From contig NZ_JAAGUY010000001.1 in the NCBI RefSeq assembly GCF_010868145.1, positions 496,001 through 560,000 of the forward strand: a DNA stretch of 64,000 nt, given 5' to 3'. The stretch comes from Nocardia cyriacigeorgica. Lineage in GTDB: Bacteria > Actinomycetota > Actinomycetes > Mycobacteriales > Mycobacteriaceae. How positions within the stretch are numbered: position 1 is the first letter of the stretch; each line of letters starts with the position of its first letter. Under the pieces are notes generated by a model. It was given only the letters and a program-made list of their open reading frames with translations, did no database searches and was not told the origin of the DNA. Position numbers and translations under genes: made by a program. Shown piece by piece: positions 57,170 through 64,000 of this stretch.

Positions 57170-58326
57170 TCAGCTCAGGGTGACCGCGCTCGAGGTGCCG
57201 TCGTGGAACTTGTCGGGATCGATCTCGCTGCCCGACGGCGAGTAGTAGGCGCCGGTGATCCACGGGCCTCGAACTTCCAACTCGCCCAAAGCTTCTCCGT
57301 CGTTCGGCAGCACCGAACCGTCATCACCGACCAGGCGCGCCTGCACACCAGCCGGGAATCGGCCCTGGGTGCAGCGGTAGCTCCAGGCCTCGTCACCCTC
57401 GGCGCGGGCGGGTGCGTGCGCCACCGAACCCAGCGGCGAGGTCTCGGTCATGCCCCAGGCGTGCAGCAGTGTCACGCCGTGCCGCTCCTGGAACGCCCGC
57501 ATCATCGACGGTGGGACGGCCGCGCCGCCGACCACGCAGGTGCGCAGGTGCGAGATGTCCTGCGGCTGCGCCTTCAGGCCGGCCAGTACGCCGCCCCAGA
57601 TGGTCGGCACGGCGGCGGCGAACGTCGGCTTCGCCTCGGCCATCATCTCCAGCAGAGGCGCCGGCTGTAGGAAGCGGTCGGGCATCAGGACATTCGCGCC
57701 AGACAGGAGCGTGGCATACGGGATGCCCCAGGCGTTGGCATGGAACAACGGAACGATGGCCAGCACGGTGTCAGTCGCGGTGAAACCCATGCCGTTGGGC
57801 GAGACCACCTGCATGGCGTGCAACCAGTTCGAGCGGTGCGAGTAGACGACACCCTTGGGGTCCCCGGTGGTGCCCGAGGTATAGCACATACCGGCGGCGG
57901 AACGTTCGTCGATCACCGGGAGTCGTAGGTGTCGGACTGGGCGTCGAGCAGCTCCCGGTAGGAGTGCACGGTGACGCCCTCGGGAGGCTCCAGCGTGGCG
58001 GCATCGCCATTGGCGACGATGACGTGGCGGACCGTCGTCAGGTTCGGCAGGTACTGCGCGAACATGGGCAGCAGCGAGCCGTCCACGATGACGACCTGGT
58101 CCTCCGCATGGTTGGCCACATACACCAGCTGCTCAGGGAAGAGCCGGATGTTCAGTACGTGCAGTACCGCGCCCATGGCCGGTACCGCTGCGTAGGCGAC
58201 CATGTCCTCGTTGTTGTTCCACATGAACATGCCGATACGGTCACCGACACCGATGCCCAGAACACGCAGGGCATTGGCGAGCCGGGCCGCGTCCTGGCCG
58301 AGTTCGCGATAGGTCTGGGTGCGTAA
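57170..58326 (-). pseudogene. Fatty-acyl-CoA synthetase (fadD-type), truncated at both ends and frameshifted
   Basis: The frame begins in mid-gene with YRELGQDAARLANALRVLG and MFMWNNNEDMVAYAAVPAMG, then breaks at about 57913 where one base is missing. It resumes with VIDERSAAGMCYTSGTTGDP (the ATP-binding loop), followed by LLHAWGMTETSPLGSVAHAP. It ends at DPDKFHDG, where the C-terminal domain (about 150 residues) should begin. Intact relatives activate medium- or long-chain acids to CoA thioesters. The left side is joined to the fadE remnant and the right side to the second MBL scar. Confidence 0.85.
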
Positions 58327-58527
58327 GCCGTTCCCGGTCCGCCGTCAGCGCCGACGACGTGGTCTTGCCTGCCGGACTGACACCGATTCTGCAGATCTTG
58401 CCCGCGGTGTTCAATCACGACGAAACCCGAACGCTCGACAGCCCACGGTTTCTCGAGAACCCGTGCCGCCCACACGATCGTTCCTGGAAACGGGCCATCG
58501 ATCCGAGTGAATCCGGAGTCCGAATGA
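58327..58527 (+). pseudogene. Second MBL-fold C-terminal scar
   Basis: The sequence reads ILQILPAVFNHDETRTL and, after a frameshift, AAHTIVPGNGPSIRVN, matching the C-terminal end of the intact MBL proteins. The shift point and the trailing stop (TGA overlapping the CMD ATG) are the same as in the scar at 47423-47691, so the two derive from one already damaged ancestor. Everything N-terminal is gone and the left end abuts fadD. Confidence 0.7.
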
Positions 58528-58919
58528 ACGACAAGTCCGCATATACCAACGGAATGGCAACCCGACGGCAGGTGATGGGCGACGAATTCGTCGATCGAGC
58601 CATCGACCGAACAACAGGCACGGCATCCGAGGAGTTACAGCGGCACATCACCGAACACGTGTGGGACGGCGTCTGGAACCGCCCCGGCCTCAGCCGCCGA
58701 GATCGAAGTCTGCTCAACCTCGGCATGCTGACCGCACTGCGTGCCTACGAAGAGCTGGCCGGACACGTGCGCGGGGCGCTCACCAACGGCTTCACCCGCG
58801 ACGAAATCGTCGAGGCGATCATCCAGACCACAGGATATTGCGGCGCGCCCGCCTCGCTCGCCGCGATGCGCACGGTTCAGCAAGTCCTTGATGCGACCGA
58901 TTGATGACACATTCACCCG
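58394..58919 (+). repeat. Direct duplication, copy 2 (MBL scar plus CMD gene)
   Basis: This is the second copy of the 526-bp unit described at 47558-48083. The copies differ by scattered substitutions, mostly in the scar. Confidence 0.85.
58524..58904 (+). CDS. Carboxymuconolactone-decarboxylase-family protein, copy 2
   Basis: The 126-residue product is nearly identical to copy 1 (for example TTGYCGAP here against TAGYCGAP, and QVLDATD against QVFDATDC). The reading frame is intact and begins at the ATG that overlaps the stop of the MBL scar. No promoter-like motif or complete upstream gene remains, so expression is doubtful. Survival of both reading frames while their neighbours decay suggests either recent duplication or selection on this enzyme. 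Confidence 0.82.
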   Translation: MNDKSAYTNGMATRRQVMGDEFVDRAIDRTTGTASEELQRHITEHVWDGVWNRPGLSRRDRSLLNLGMLTALRAYEELAGHVRGALTNGFTRDEIVEAIIQTTGYCGAPASLAAMRTVQQVLDATD

Positions 58920-58984
58920 AGTAGTCCCGGTACGCGAAAGGGTCGCCTTCGGCTGAACCGGCCAATGCTCGACTGGACCAGCTG

Positions 58985-59084
58985 AGATGCTGTATCTACC
59001 GGCGGCCAGAATCTTGCTGTTCGGATCGATGGCTTCGATGGCGGCCGAGCGTTCGCGTGGATCCATTCCGATGATGACGGTCAT
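58985..59084 (-). mobile_element. IS110-family transposase, N-terminal scrap
   Basis: From ATG 59084 the minus strand encodes MTVIIGMDPRERSAAIEAID and then NSKILAAGRYS, the conserved start of IS110-family DEDD transposases with the first catalytic Asp8 in GMD. The frame then departs from the family. Only about 33 of roughly 400 residues remain. The DNA upstream of the start (59085-59220) would be the IS end that in intact IS110 elements encodes the bridge RNA. Confidence 0.75.
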
Positions 59085-59897
59085 CGCCGCGCCCTTCCGA
59101 GTTGACGAACATCGTGGTATCCGTGCCGGAGGGCACCGCTAGGTGGAGCATCGGGGCAGGCCCCTCTTCAGCCACTCCCTGCACGGTGACCGGTGGGGGC
59201 AAGCCAGAAGGGAGCCACACCAATGCACGATAGCCGGGTCCGAGCCTCGGCCCGCTGGGCCGAATTCGCCTTGGGCACACACTCTCGGCGGAGCCGACCA
59301 CGCACAGCACCCGGCAGTGCTGTCGACGGTGGTGGCAACCAGCCCTCGTTCTGGGCGCGCGCGGTGCCCACATCCCGACGGTGGTGGTGGCCGAGGAAAT
59401 CTGGCACCAAATCATGTGGGAATCAATCGGTTTCGCCGCTACTAGAGGCGATGAGTCCGCGTCGGTGCGGAAGGCGCTGGCCAAGGGGACGCGTTCGACG
59501 ATGCAGTCCTGGACGAAGGCGTCGATGTCGCCGCGGTCCGCGGAGGCAGGCGAGCGATGTGGAGTCGGTCGCGGCCCTCCGCGGATCGAGGCGGCATCGC
59601 ACGTCGACCTGGGGGACGCGGCGGCTATGACGTCCCACCCCGGTAGCAATGCCGGTTTCCGGGGATCGGCACCGCGCCGGTCGGGTGGGCGGTGCTCGCC
59701 CGGCGAGCGGGGAAGGGGGCGCGGCGGTCATGGTTGTCTCCGTGGTAAGGGGGCGGCGCGCTGTCATCGACGGTGTGTGGCGCAGCGGTGCGGATCCGAG
59801 CGGTGTCTGGCGGCTCGCACGCTGCGCGGTGAGTGAGAGCACCTCCACGGTCTTCTCGCCGACCTCGCGGTGGTGACCGGACCGATAGGGGCGCAAG
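59085..59897. other. Gap between IS110 scrap and mce, no supported gene
   Basis: The left 135 bp is probably the former IS110 end. Minus-strand frames near 59550-59450 contain RGDIDAFVQDCIVERVP, protein-like but not assignable. The part near 59250 resembles the gap at 53325. The remainder (59650-59890) is GC-rich with no signal I can support. Confidence 0.4.
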
Positions 59898-60980
59898 TTA
59901 TTTCGTCAGTCCCAGCAGGGCGGCCATCAGTCCGAAGTCCGGTCCGAAGTCCTCGATTCTGCCGGTACGGCAGCCGTCGGACTTCATCTGAATCCGTTCG
60001 CAGAACAGGCTGACGATCTCCCCCGACAGCGATGCTCCCAGCACCAGATGGCTGCGCAGATATCGGCCTTCACGGTTCACCGAGCGATCGATGCTGTCCA
60101 GGAGCATCGGTGCCACGTCGACAACTTCGATGAGCCCGGCAGCGTTGGCGCGCAACTGGTTGGTGACCGTGGTCAAGCCTGTCAAGGTTGCGTTGAGCTG
60201 GTCGGAATGCTGCGAGAACACACCGGAGGTATTGGCCAGGAACGCGTTGAGCTGATCGAGAGTGGCTTGCAGGCCGGGTGCCTGTTCGGCCAGCAGTCCC
60301 GACATCTGGGTCATCTTGTCGCTGAAATCGCGGACGGACTGGTCGTTTTCGGCGAGCATGGTGGTCAGGTCGTTGAGTTTGACAATGATCGTGGAGACGG
60401 CATCCTTGTTGTCGAGACCGAGTTTCAATGCCCCTGAGAGCGCGTTGAGCGTCTCGCGCATCTTCTCGCCGTTGCCGTTGAGCATGGGGTAGAGCACGCG
60501 GCCCGACAACGGACCCAGACCCTCTTGTCCCTCTTGCGGTTTGAGCGCTGCGGCGAAGGCGTCGATCGTTTTGAGCATCGTGTCCAGCTCGACCGGAGTG
60601 CGGGTCTGCGTCACGGTCAGGTGCGCATCCTCGCCCAAGGTTTCGCCGCCGGTGTAGCGGGGGGTCAGCTCGATGTGGCGGTCGGTCACGATCGACGGTG
60701 AGATGATCGCGGCTTGCACGTTCTTGGGGATCTCGACGTCGTGGTCCACGCTCATGTGCACCTCGACGTAGGGTCCTTTGGGCACGATCTTGTCGACGCG
60801 GCCGACGTCGAGGCCGAGCACGGTGACCGGGTTGCCTTCGAAGACGCCGGCGACGCTGAGGAAATCGGCGGTGAAGTGTTGCCGAGGTGCGATCGGGTTC
60901 GACACCGACGAGCAGCCCGCGGTCAGCAGCACCGCGATCACCGAGGATGCCGACAGTCCGGCACGAGTCGAGCGTTTCAT
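59898..60980 (-). CDS. Mce-family lipoprotein, orphan intact copy
   Basis: ATG 60980 has AGGAGG upstream and gives 360 residues. The signal peptide ends LLTAGCSS with the lipidated Cys at about 23, as in MceE/LprK proteins. The MCE domain follows (VTVLGLDVGRVDKIVPKG, SPSIVTDRHIELTPRYTGG), then a long helical region (LNGNGEKMRETLNALSGALK) and the C-terminal tail with CERIQMKSDGCR. Mce proteins form a lipid-transport complex with YrbE permeases, but no other mce or yrbE gene is present here. Its deleted sister is at 50427-51116. Confidence 0.9.
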   Translation of the reverse strand: MKRSTRAGLSASSVIAVLLTAGCSSVSNPIAPRQHFTADFLSVAGVFEGNPVTVLGLDVGRVDKIVPKGPYVEVHMSVDHDVEIPKNVQAAIISPSIVTDRHIELTPRYTGGETLGEDAHLTVTQTRTPVELDTMLKTIDAFAAALKPQEGQEGLGPLSGRVLYPMLNGNGEKMRETLNALSGALKLGLDNKDAVSTIIVKLNDLTTMLAENDQSVRDFSDKMTQMSGLLAEQAPGLQATLDQLNAFLANTSGVFSQHSDQLNATLTGLTTVTNQLRANAAGLIEVVDVAPMLLDSIDRSVNREGRYLRSHLVLGASLSGEIVSLFCERIQMKSDGCRTGRIEDFGPDFGLMAALLGLTK

Positions 60981-61260
60981 CGCCGGGCCTCCTGCGATGG
61001 GTGGGTGATCGATTCCGGTTTCTGAGGAGACTGAGCGACGTTGCTCATGGCATTCCTTCCTGGACGTCACCGGGCCGCGGACGCCGCTCGGCGGTGGGTG
61101 GAGGTCGTCGGGTCCTGGGGTCTACCCGCCCACCGGCAAGCGCGCGGCGGAATGTTCGATCACGGCGAGAGCGCCCGTGACCAGCGGTGCCGGGGATCGC
61201 GCCGGTGGTGCCAGGGCCGTGTCCGCGAGGTCGTCGCGGTGGCGGCACCCGCCGGTAGGG

Positions 61261-61650
61261 TCAGCGCAGGAAGGTTCTCGAGGCTGCGAGGACCGCGGAC
61301 GGGTTCTCTATCTGGGGGCGATACCCGGTGGCGGGAGGGGTGTCGAGTACCACGAGTCGGGCGTGGGGCAGGCGTTCACGCAGGCGGGGCAGCACGTGCG
61401 CGCCGCTGACCGGGTCGGCGGAACCCCAGATCAGCAGCATCGGTCCTGGGTAGCCTTCGAGGGCCGCGCGCCACCGTTCGGCGTCGGCGATCCGGTTGTC
61501 GATGTAGCGCAGCAGTGCGTTCCGTGCACGAGCGTCACCGGGGATCCCTCGACCGGGCCGTCCTGGCGGTAGAAGATCTGGTGATCACCCATGCGCAGGT
61601 AGCGGCCGCGGTCTATCCAGTCGGCGAGGGTAGCTGTGGTCGTGGCCTGC
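61261..61650 (-). pseudogene. Alpha/beta hydrolase, internal deletion and frameshift
   Basis: The N-terminal piece LADWIDRGRYLRMGDHQIFY followed by VTLVHG is an alpha/beta-hydrolase start ending at the oxyanion HG. The sequence then jumps in another frame to LRYIDNRIADAERW and MLLIWGSADPVSGAHVL, with PQIENPSAVLAASRTFLR at the end. The nucleophile elbow and roughly 150 residues are missing. It follows the intact MBL gene directly, so it was probably the next gene of the reverse operon. Confidence 0.75.
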
Positions 61651-62412
61651 TCACCATGTCCATCGACTGGCCTTCACCGGCGGTGTGAGCTGCTCGGCCA
61701 AGTCCACCGTCTCGAGGTCGAGGGGCGGGCCGTGGCCAGGAACCAGGACGCGGGCGGGCTGGGCCGCCAACTCCACGGCAGTGACGTAGGTGGCAGCTTC
61801 GTCGTGATTGAACACCGCCGGCAACAGCTGCGGGCCGACGTGAGCGACCAGTGGATGCCCGGTGATCAGGGCGTCACCGGAGAACAGCACCGATTCCGAA
61901 GGCATGAAATAGGCGGTGTGGCCGCTGGTGTGGCCGGGTGTCGGCACCGCGACCAGCCCGCCGGGCAGCGCGGCCAACGCGGTCGGGCCGGCGGCTGTCG
62001 CGGTCGGCACCGTCATGCCGATATGGCCGCGGATCGCGCACAGCGTGTGCGCGACCCACCGACGCCCGCGCGCGGTGACCAGCTGACGGGCCATCCCGAC
62101 CGCGTCCATTTGTTGCAGATACTCGCGTTTGGCGTGGCGGACCTCTTCGGCGCCGGTGTAGACCGGCATGCCCACCTGCTCGACCAGGGTCGGGATCGCG
62201 CCGATGTGGTCGAGGTGCGCGTGGGTGATGAGCACCGCGGCGACGTCGGGGAGCCGGTGGCCGATCTGACGCACCGAGTCCAGGACGTCGCCGGTGTCGG
62301 AGGGATACCCGGCATCGATGACCGTGACGCCGGACCCGTCGGTGACCAGCGCCCAGTTCACGTTGGTGCCCGCCACGACGTACACGGAGTCGGAGACTTG
62401 ATCGATTTTCAT
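61651..62412 (-). CDS. Metallo-beta-lactamase-fold hydrolase, reverse intact copy
   Basis: The 253-residue protein carries ITHAHLDHIGAIPTL (HxHxDH), VPTPGHTSGHTAYF, LFSGDALITGHPL and VLVPGHGP, a complete binuclear zinc site. It is close to the forward copy at 49576 over its full length. ATG 62412 has only a weak purine stretch upstream. It is the only undamaged gene of the reverse cluster; both the upstream FAH gene and the downstream hydrolase gene are broken. Lactone or thioester hydrolysis is the likely chemistry, with substrate unknown. Confidence 0.9.
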   Translation of the reverse strand: MKIDQVSDSVYVVAGTNVNWALVTDGSGVTVIDAGYPSDTGDVLDSVRQIGHRLPDVAAVLITHAHLDHIGAIPTLVEQVGMPVYTGAEEVRHAKREYLQQMDAVGMARQLVTARGRRWVAHTLCAIRGHIGMTVPTATAAGPTALAALPGGLVAVPTPGHTSGHTAYFMPSESVLFSGDALITGHPLVAHVGPQLLPAVFNHDEAATYVTAVELAAQPARVLVPGHGPPLDLETVDLAEQLTPPVKASRWTW

Positions 62413-62425
62413 CAACGCTGCTCCC

Positions 62426-62846
62426 CTACTGCTGGATTCGGTGTTCGATGACGCCGATACAGTCGATTTCCAGGCGCAGCTCGTCCCCGGGTGCCGGCCA
62501 ACGCCCCAGCTCCATCCCGCACCCACCGGGCAGCGGCCCGAGGGCGGCAGCTCCCCAGGGGCGAGCTGGTCGAGGACCGCCGGGCCCGACACAGCGGTCG
62601 CCGACATCGAGCTGATGAAGTGTTCGGACCGTTGCGGCCCGAACCCCGACCGCATTTCCGCCAGCTGCACATCGCGGGCGCAGAAATCGTTGACCACCAC
62701 CACCGCGGCGATCGCGGCAGCGGCTTCTTCGACGGTGGCGTTCTTCAGCGGCGCGCCCAGCACGACACCGAGCTCGAGCTCGAAATCGAGGGCGTTGGTG
62801 TAGGGCCGTGCCGAGATCGGCACGCCCGACAGCGTGGCCCATGGCG
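62426..62846 (-). pseudogene. FAH-family protein, truncated and frameshifted
   Basis: The frame starts inside the gene at LSGVPISARPYTNALDFELE and continues VVVVNDFCARDVQLAEMRSG to MSATAVSGPA. About 45 residues are then lost with a frame change. It resumes as LPGGCGMELGRWPAPGDELR and ends EHRIQQ. The N-terminal 130 or so residues present in the forward copy are absent because a deletion joined this gene to the upstream hydrolase. Confidence 0.82.
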
Positions 62847-63598
62847 CAGTGGTCGTCGTCTGCGTAGAGCACCACTTGCGCGTCGGGCGCTTCGGCGGCG
62901 GTATCGATCGAGTCCTTGGTGTCGGCGAGTGTGTCGCGCGCACCATTGATGACCGGGATCGGGCAGCTGATCCGCCGGTAGTGCTGTGCCAGCGAGAGTT
63001 TCGCCATGCATCGCGACAGGTCGGCGGTGGTGGTGGCGCCGAGGGTGCGGTGCAGGCTCGACACCAGGATCTCCGGCGAGCCGATCGAACTGCGCAACCC
63101 CAAGCCATGGTGGATGGGCGGGCCGTTGGCCACCGCTACCTTCAACCACGGGTCGAGGGCGGCCATCCGGGTCGCCCAGTAAGCACCGAAACTGAAGCCC
63201 ACGATATCGATCCGGTCGGCATCGACGCGCGGGGCGGCGGCCAGGAAGTCGATCACCGTCGAGTGGGCGCGCTCGGAGTCGACGCTCAGCGGCCGGTCGT
63301 AGGAATAGGTGCCGGGCATCTCCATGAAGAACGCGCCCCCGCCGTTGTCGCGTTGCACCAGTACCGGAAGCAGCAACTCGGCCAGGGCGCCTTCAAGCCC
63401 GTTGGCGGTCAGCACCGTCGGTACCGACGGCCTGCCGAACTCGGCCTTGTCGATCCCGCCCAGGTGGGTGAACCGGTCGGCGAACAACCGGGGAAGAAAC
63501 GGTGCAACACCCACACGGTGAGCTGCGCCTTCGGTGGTGTGGCTCATCGCTGACGCGGTGATGCCCACGCGTTTCGCTACATCGAGCACCGACGTCAT
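62840..63598 (-). pseudogene. FrsA-like hydrolase, in-frame deletion of the cap
   Basis: From ATG 63598 the product matches the forward hydrolase at LPRLFADRFTHLGGI. After about 15 divergent residues it resumes at NGLEGALAELLLPVL, an in-frame loss of roughly 160 residues. The nucleophile elbow GFSFGAYWATR, the acid in INGARDTLAD and the His in DDDHCAMG are all still present. At the end it is fused by deletion to the FAH remnant. With most of the cap gone, activity is doubtful, although the catalytic triad survives. Confidence 0.82.
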
Positions 63599-63627
63599 TG
63601 TTGCGCCTCTCGCCATGATCGTTTCTT

Positions 63628-63688
63628 GCAGAAATTCCCGCTTTAGTGAGCGTAGGCGCTACAGGTAGGTAAATGCAATACCATCTGC
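63628..63688. promoter_or_regulatory. Two copies of the GCA-N8-TGC motif between reverse hydrolase and tetR 3
   Basis: GCAGAAATTCCCGC followed by TTTAG is at 63628-63641, and GCAATACCATCTGC followed by TTTAG is at 63675-63688. They lie in the divergent promoter region of the reverse operon and the third tetR, one near each start. Confidence 0.6.
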
Positions 63689-63701
63689 TTTAGCATTCGG
63701 T

Positions 63702-64000
63702 ATGACCGTAGTCGAGAACGCCCCGACGAACCGACAGCCCCGGCGGGTCGTGCCGCACGGGTCACCGAAGCGGTCCACCGGGCCGTGCTCGAGACCGTCG
63801 CCGAACACGGCGTGGACAAGGTGGGAATTCCGGACATCGGCGGTCGCGCCAGCGAACGCGACAGCTCGATCTACCGTCTTCACCTGCGCCACTTCCTCAC
63901 CCGCCGTCCCTGTGATCGAATCCGAACTCGGGGCCTCGGCGGACAAACGGGCACCGATTCCACACCGCGCATCCCGTCGCCGTGCGTCCACACCGGCAGC
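63702..64000 (+). pseudogene. TetR-family regulator, paralogue 3, broken (at window edge)
   Basis: After ATG 63702 the frame is shifted within the first 20 codons. In the correct frame the sequence reads ARVTEAVHRAVLETVAEHGV then DKVGIPDIGGRASERDSSIYR, the same recognition helix as the other two paralogues. The homology is lost after IYR and the ligand domain is not recognisable before the window ends. It is divergent from the reverse hydrolase operon, in the place expected for its repressor. Confidence 0.75.

Noticed and set aside
59423..59649. Possible phage primase C-terminal fragment (RGDIDAFVQDCIVERVP)
   Set aside because: The similarity is only a short FVxDC-like string; no neighbouring phage genes or longer match.
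1..64000. CRISPR array, prophage or conjugative machinery
   Set aside because: I saw no regularly spaced repeats, capsid, portal, relaxase or type IV secretion genes in the window.

Overview
The window is GC-rich throughout and carries a gene set typical of mycolic-acid-producing Actinomycetota: a ChoD-type cholesterol oxidase, Mce-family proteins, a carboxylic acid reductase, an AlkB alkane hydroxylase, a PknB-type kinase and many TetR/GntR/MarR regulators. Nocardia fits best, with Rhodococcus or a relative as the alternative. This is an inference from gene content; no rRNA or other phylogenetic marker is present.

The first 44 kb is mostly intact chromosome. Positions 1-1800 hold a partial ankyrin lipoprotein, a nucleoside-deaminase-like enzyme and a GntR repressor, joined by TTGGTATACCAA-like operators. 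A GH3 beta-glucosidase and choD follow. Next come a TetR/MFS efflux pair with two tandem operators (the MFS gene has a frameshift in a G8 tract), a MerR/SulP operon with a textbook 19-bp-spacer promoter, a DMT transporter, an amidinotransferase-family enzyme, and a TetR with a divergent membrane protein. Then come cyanase with carbonic anhydrase, car, a SigF/SigB-like sigma factor, alkB without a neighbouring rubredoxin, and two divergent membrane proteins that share a His/LDE core. Positions 24-33 kb hold a serine hydrolase lipoprotein, a transmembrane Ser/Thr kinase, and a three-gene operon of solute-binding lipoprotein, fused MalF-MalG-type permease and membrane-anchored helical protein, with no ATPase. 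Metabolic and regulatory genes (acyl-ACP thioesterase, quinone reductase, XRE, LysR, Glu/Leu dehydrogenase, gnd, DinB, MarR) lead to a tRNA-Leu(GAG).

From the tRNA to the end (44-64 kb) the DNA is a mosaic of catabolic genes and their wrecks. The core is a four-gene operon whose genes each overlapped the next by ATGA: FrsA-like alpha/beta hydrolase, fumarylacetoacetase-family protein, metallo-beta-lactamase-fold hydrolase and carboxymuconolactone-decarboxylase-family protein. A forward copy (45.1-48.1 kb) has lost the middle of its MBL gene. A reverse copy (63.6-61.3 kb) keeps an intact MBL gene but has deletions in the other two genes. A second CMD gene sits at 58.5 kb behind the same MBL scar. 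Two Mce lipoprotein genes show the same pattern, one intact and one with an internal deletion. Three paralogous TetR genes (one broken) and the main promoters share a 14-bp motif, GCA-N8-TGC followed by TTT, which suggests one regulon. Acetoacetyl-CoA synthetase, a CocE-type esterase, fadD/fadE remnants and an IS110 transposase scrap complete the region. Because fumarylacetoacetase-type cleavage can release acetoacetate, a pathway ending in acetoacetyl-CoA is a plausible but untested reading. This duplicated, differentially decayed regulon is the most interesting feature of the window.
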